In this document: piece after piece, positions 14,998 to 15,160 of the stretch
Numbering within the stretch: position 1 is the first letter of the stretch
How the letters are laid out: each line of letters starts with the position of its first letter
Source: Nitrospiraceae bacterium
GTDB taxonomy: Bacteria > Nitrospirota_A > Leptospirillia > Leptospirillales > Leptospirillaceae
DNA: 15,160 nt
Direction: 5' to 3'
Assembly (NCBI GenBank): GCA_028064945.1
Contig: JAPTWQ010000006.1
Span: 1 to 15,160, forward strand
Position numbers and translations under genes: made by a program
Notes under the pieces: model-generated
What the model was told of the DNA's origin: nothing
Seen by the model: the letters and a program-made list of their open reading frames with translations, nothing else
Database searches by the model: none

Positions 14998-15160
14998 TCA
15001 GAAGGTGATCACCTGGTAGCCTTCAGACAAATAGGTCCGGAGGCTCGGGTGATGGTCGAATTCGTCGATGAGAGCCATCCCTAGGCCCGCGATTTCCGCC
15101 TCGACTCCAAAGGCGCCCGCACAAAATCGGCAGACCCCCGCGACATTCTCCCGGACCGCC
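14998..15160 (-). CDS. DsrE/F-like small protein, N-terminus outside window
   Basis: The last 53 residues of a gene entering from the right edge are visible. They read RENVAGVCRFCAGAFGVEAE, then GLGMALIDEFDHHPSLRTYL and end SEGYQVITF. The Cys-x2-Cys segment followed by a short helix, HPSL and a final VITF strand is typical of DsrE-like small sulfur-relay-type proteins of about 110-120 residues. It ends 16 bp before the pentapeptide gene on the same strand, so it is probably the first visible gene of the operon. Only the 3' part is present, so the family call rests on a short piece. Confidence 0.65.
   Translation of the reverse strand, partial: AVRENVAGVCRFCAGAFGVEAEIAGLGMALIDEFDHHPSLRTYLSEGYQVITF

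Noticed and set aside
1..15160. CRISPR array, tRNA or rRNA genes
   Set aside because: No regularly spaced direct repeats and no cloverleaf or rRNA-like segments were seen on either strand.

Overview
The window looks like chromosomal DNA from a GC-rich Gram-negative bacterium. An acidophilic, metal-exposed Nitrospirota such as Leptospirillum would fit the gene content and style, but that assignment is an impression from protein sequences, not a demonstrated identity. Two gene blocks face each other. Bases 1-735 are read on the + strand; everything from about 874 to 15160 is read on the - strand.

Left part (1-2226). A 5'-truncated ImmA/IrrE-type zinc metallopeptidase is followed by a small two-helix membrane protein resembling the nitrate/nitrite transporter NrtS. 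Next, on the - strand, is a decayed group II intron reverse transcriptase in at least three reading frames. It is joined at about base 1738 to the broken 3' end of a soluble methyl-accepting chemotaxis protein gene, which itself seems to carry a frameshift in a 7-A tract. This part is a graveyard of accessory DNA and has visibly lower GC than the rest.

Right part (2351-15160) is one compact - strand gene train, with gaps under about 70 bp and many overlaps (ATGA, GTGA, TGATG). In transcription order: DsrE-like protein (cut by the window edge), pentapeptide-repeat protein, exported beta-rich protein, GH15 glucoamylase-type hydrolase, CxxC carboxymuconolactone decarboxylase/AhpD-fold protein, TIGR04282-type glycosyltransferase, PiT phosphate transporter, TIGR04283-type glycosyltransferase, ArsM-type arsenite methyltransferase, radical SAM protein, TVP38/TMEM64-flavin disulfide oxidoreductase fusion, stand-alone NAD(P)H-hydrate epimerase, zinc-finger anti-sigma factor and ECF sigma factor. 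Its promoter must lie upstream of base 15160, unless internal promoters exist that I could not identify.

The core from about 6173 to 11268 matches the known association of ArsM, a radical SAM enzyme, TIGR04282/TIGR04283 glycosyltransferases and a peroxidase-like CMD protein in arsenosugar biosynthesis loci. The working model is inference: PiT brings in phosphate and possibly arsenate, ArsM methylates trivalent arsenic, the radical SAM enzyme adds an adenosyl-derived group, and the glycosyltransferases build the sugar. The membrane-anchored flavin oxidoreductase would supply or remove electrons at the membrane. The radical SAM protein does not look like the usual ArsS, and the fusion protein, GH15 enzyme, exported protein and sigma/anti-sigma pair are not part of the textbook pathway. 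That makes this the most interesting part of the window.
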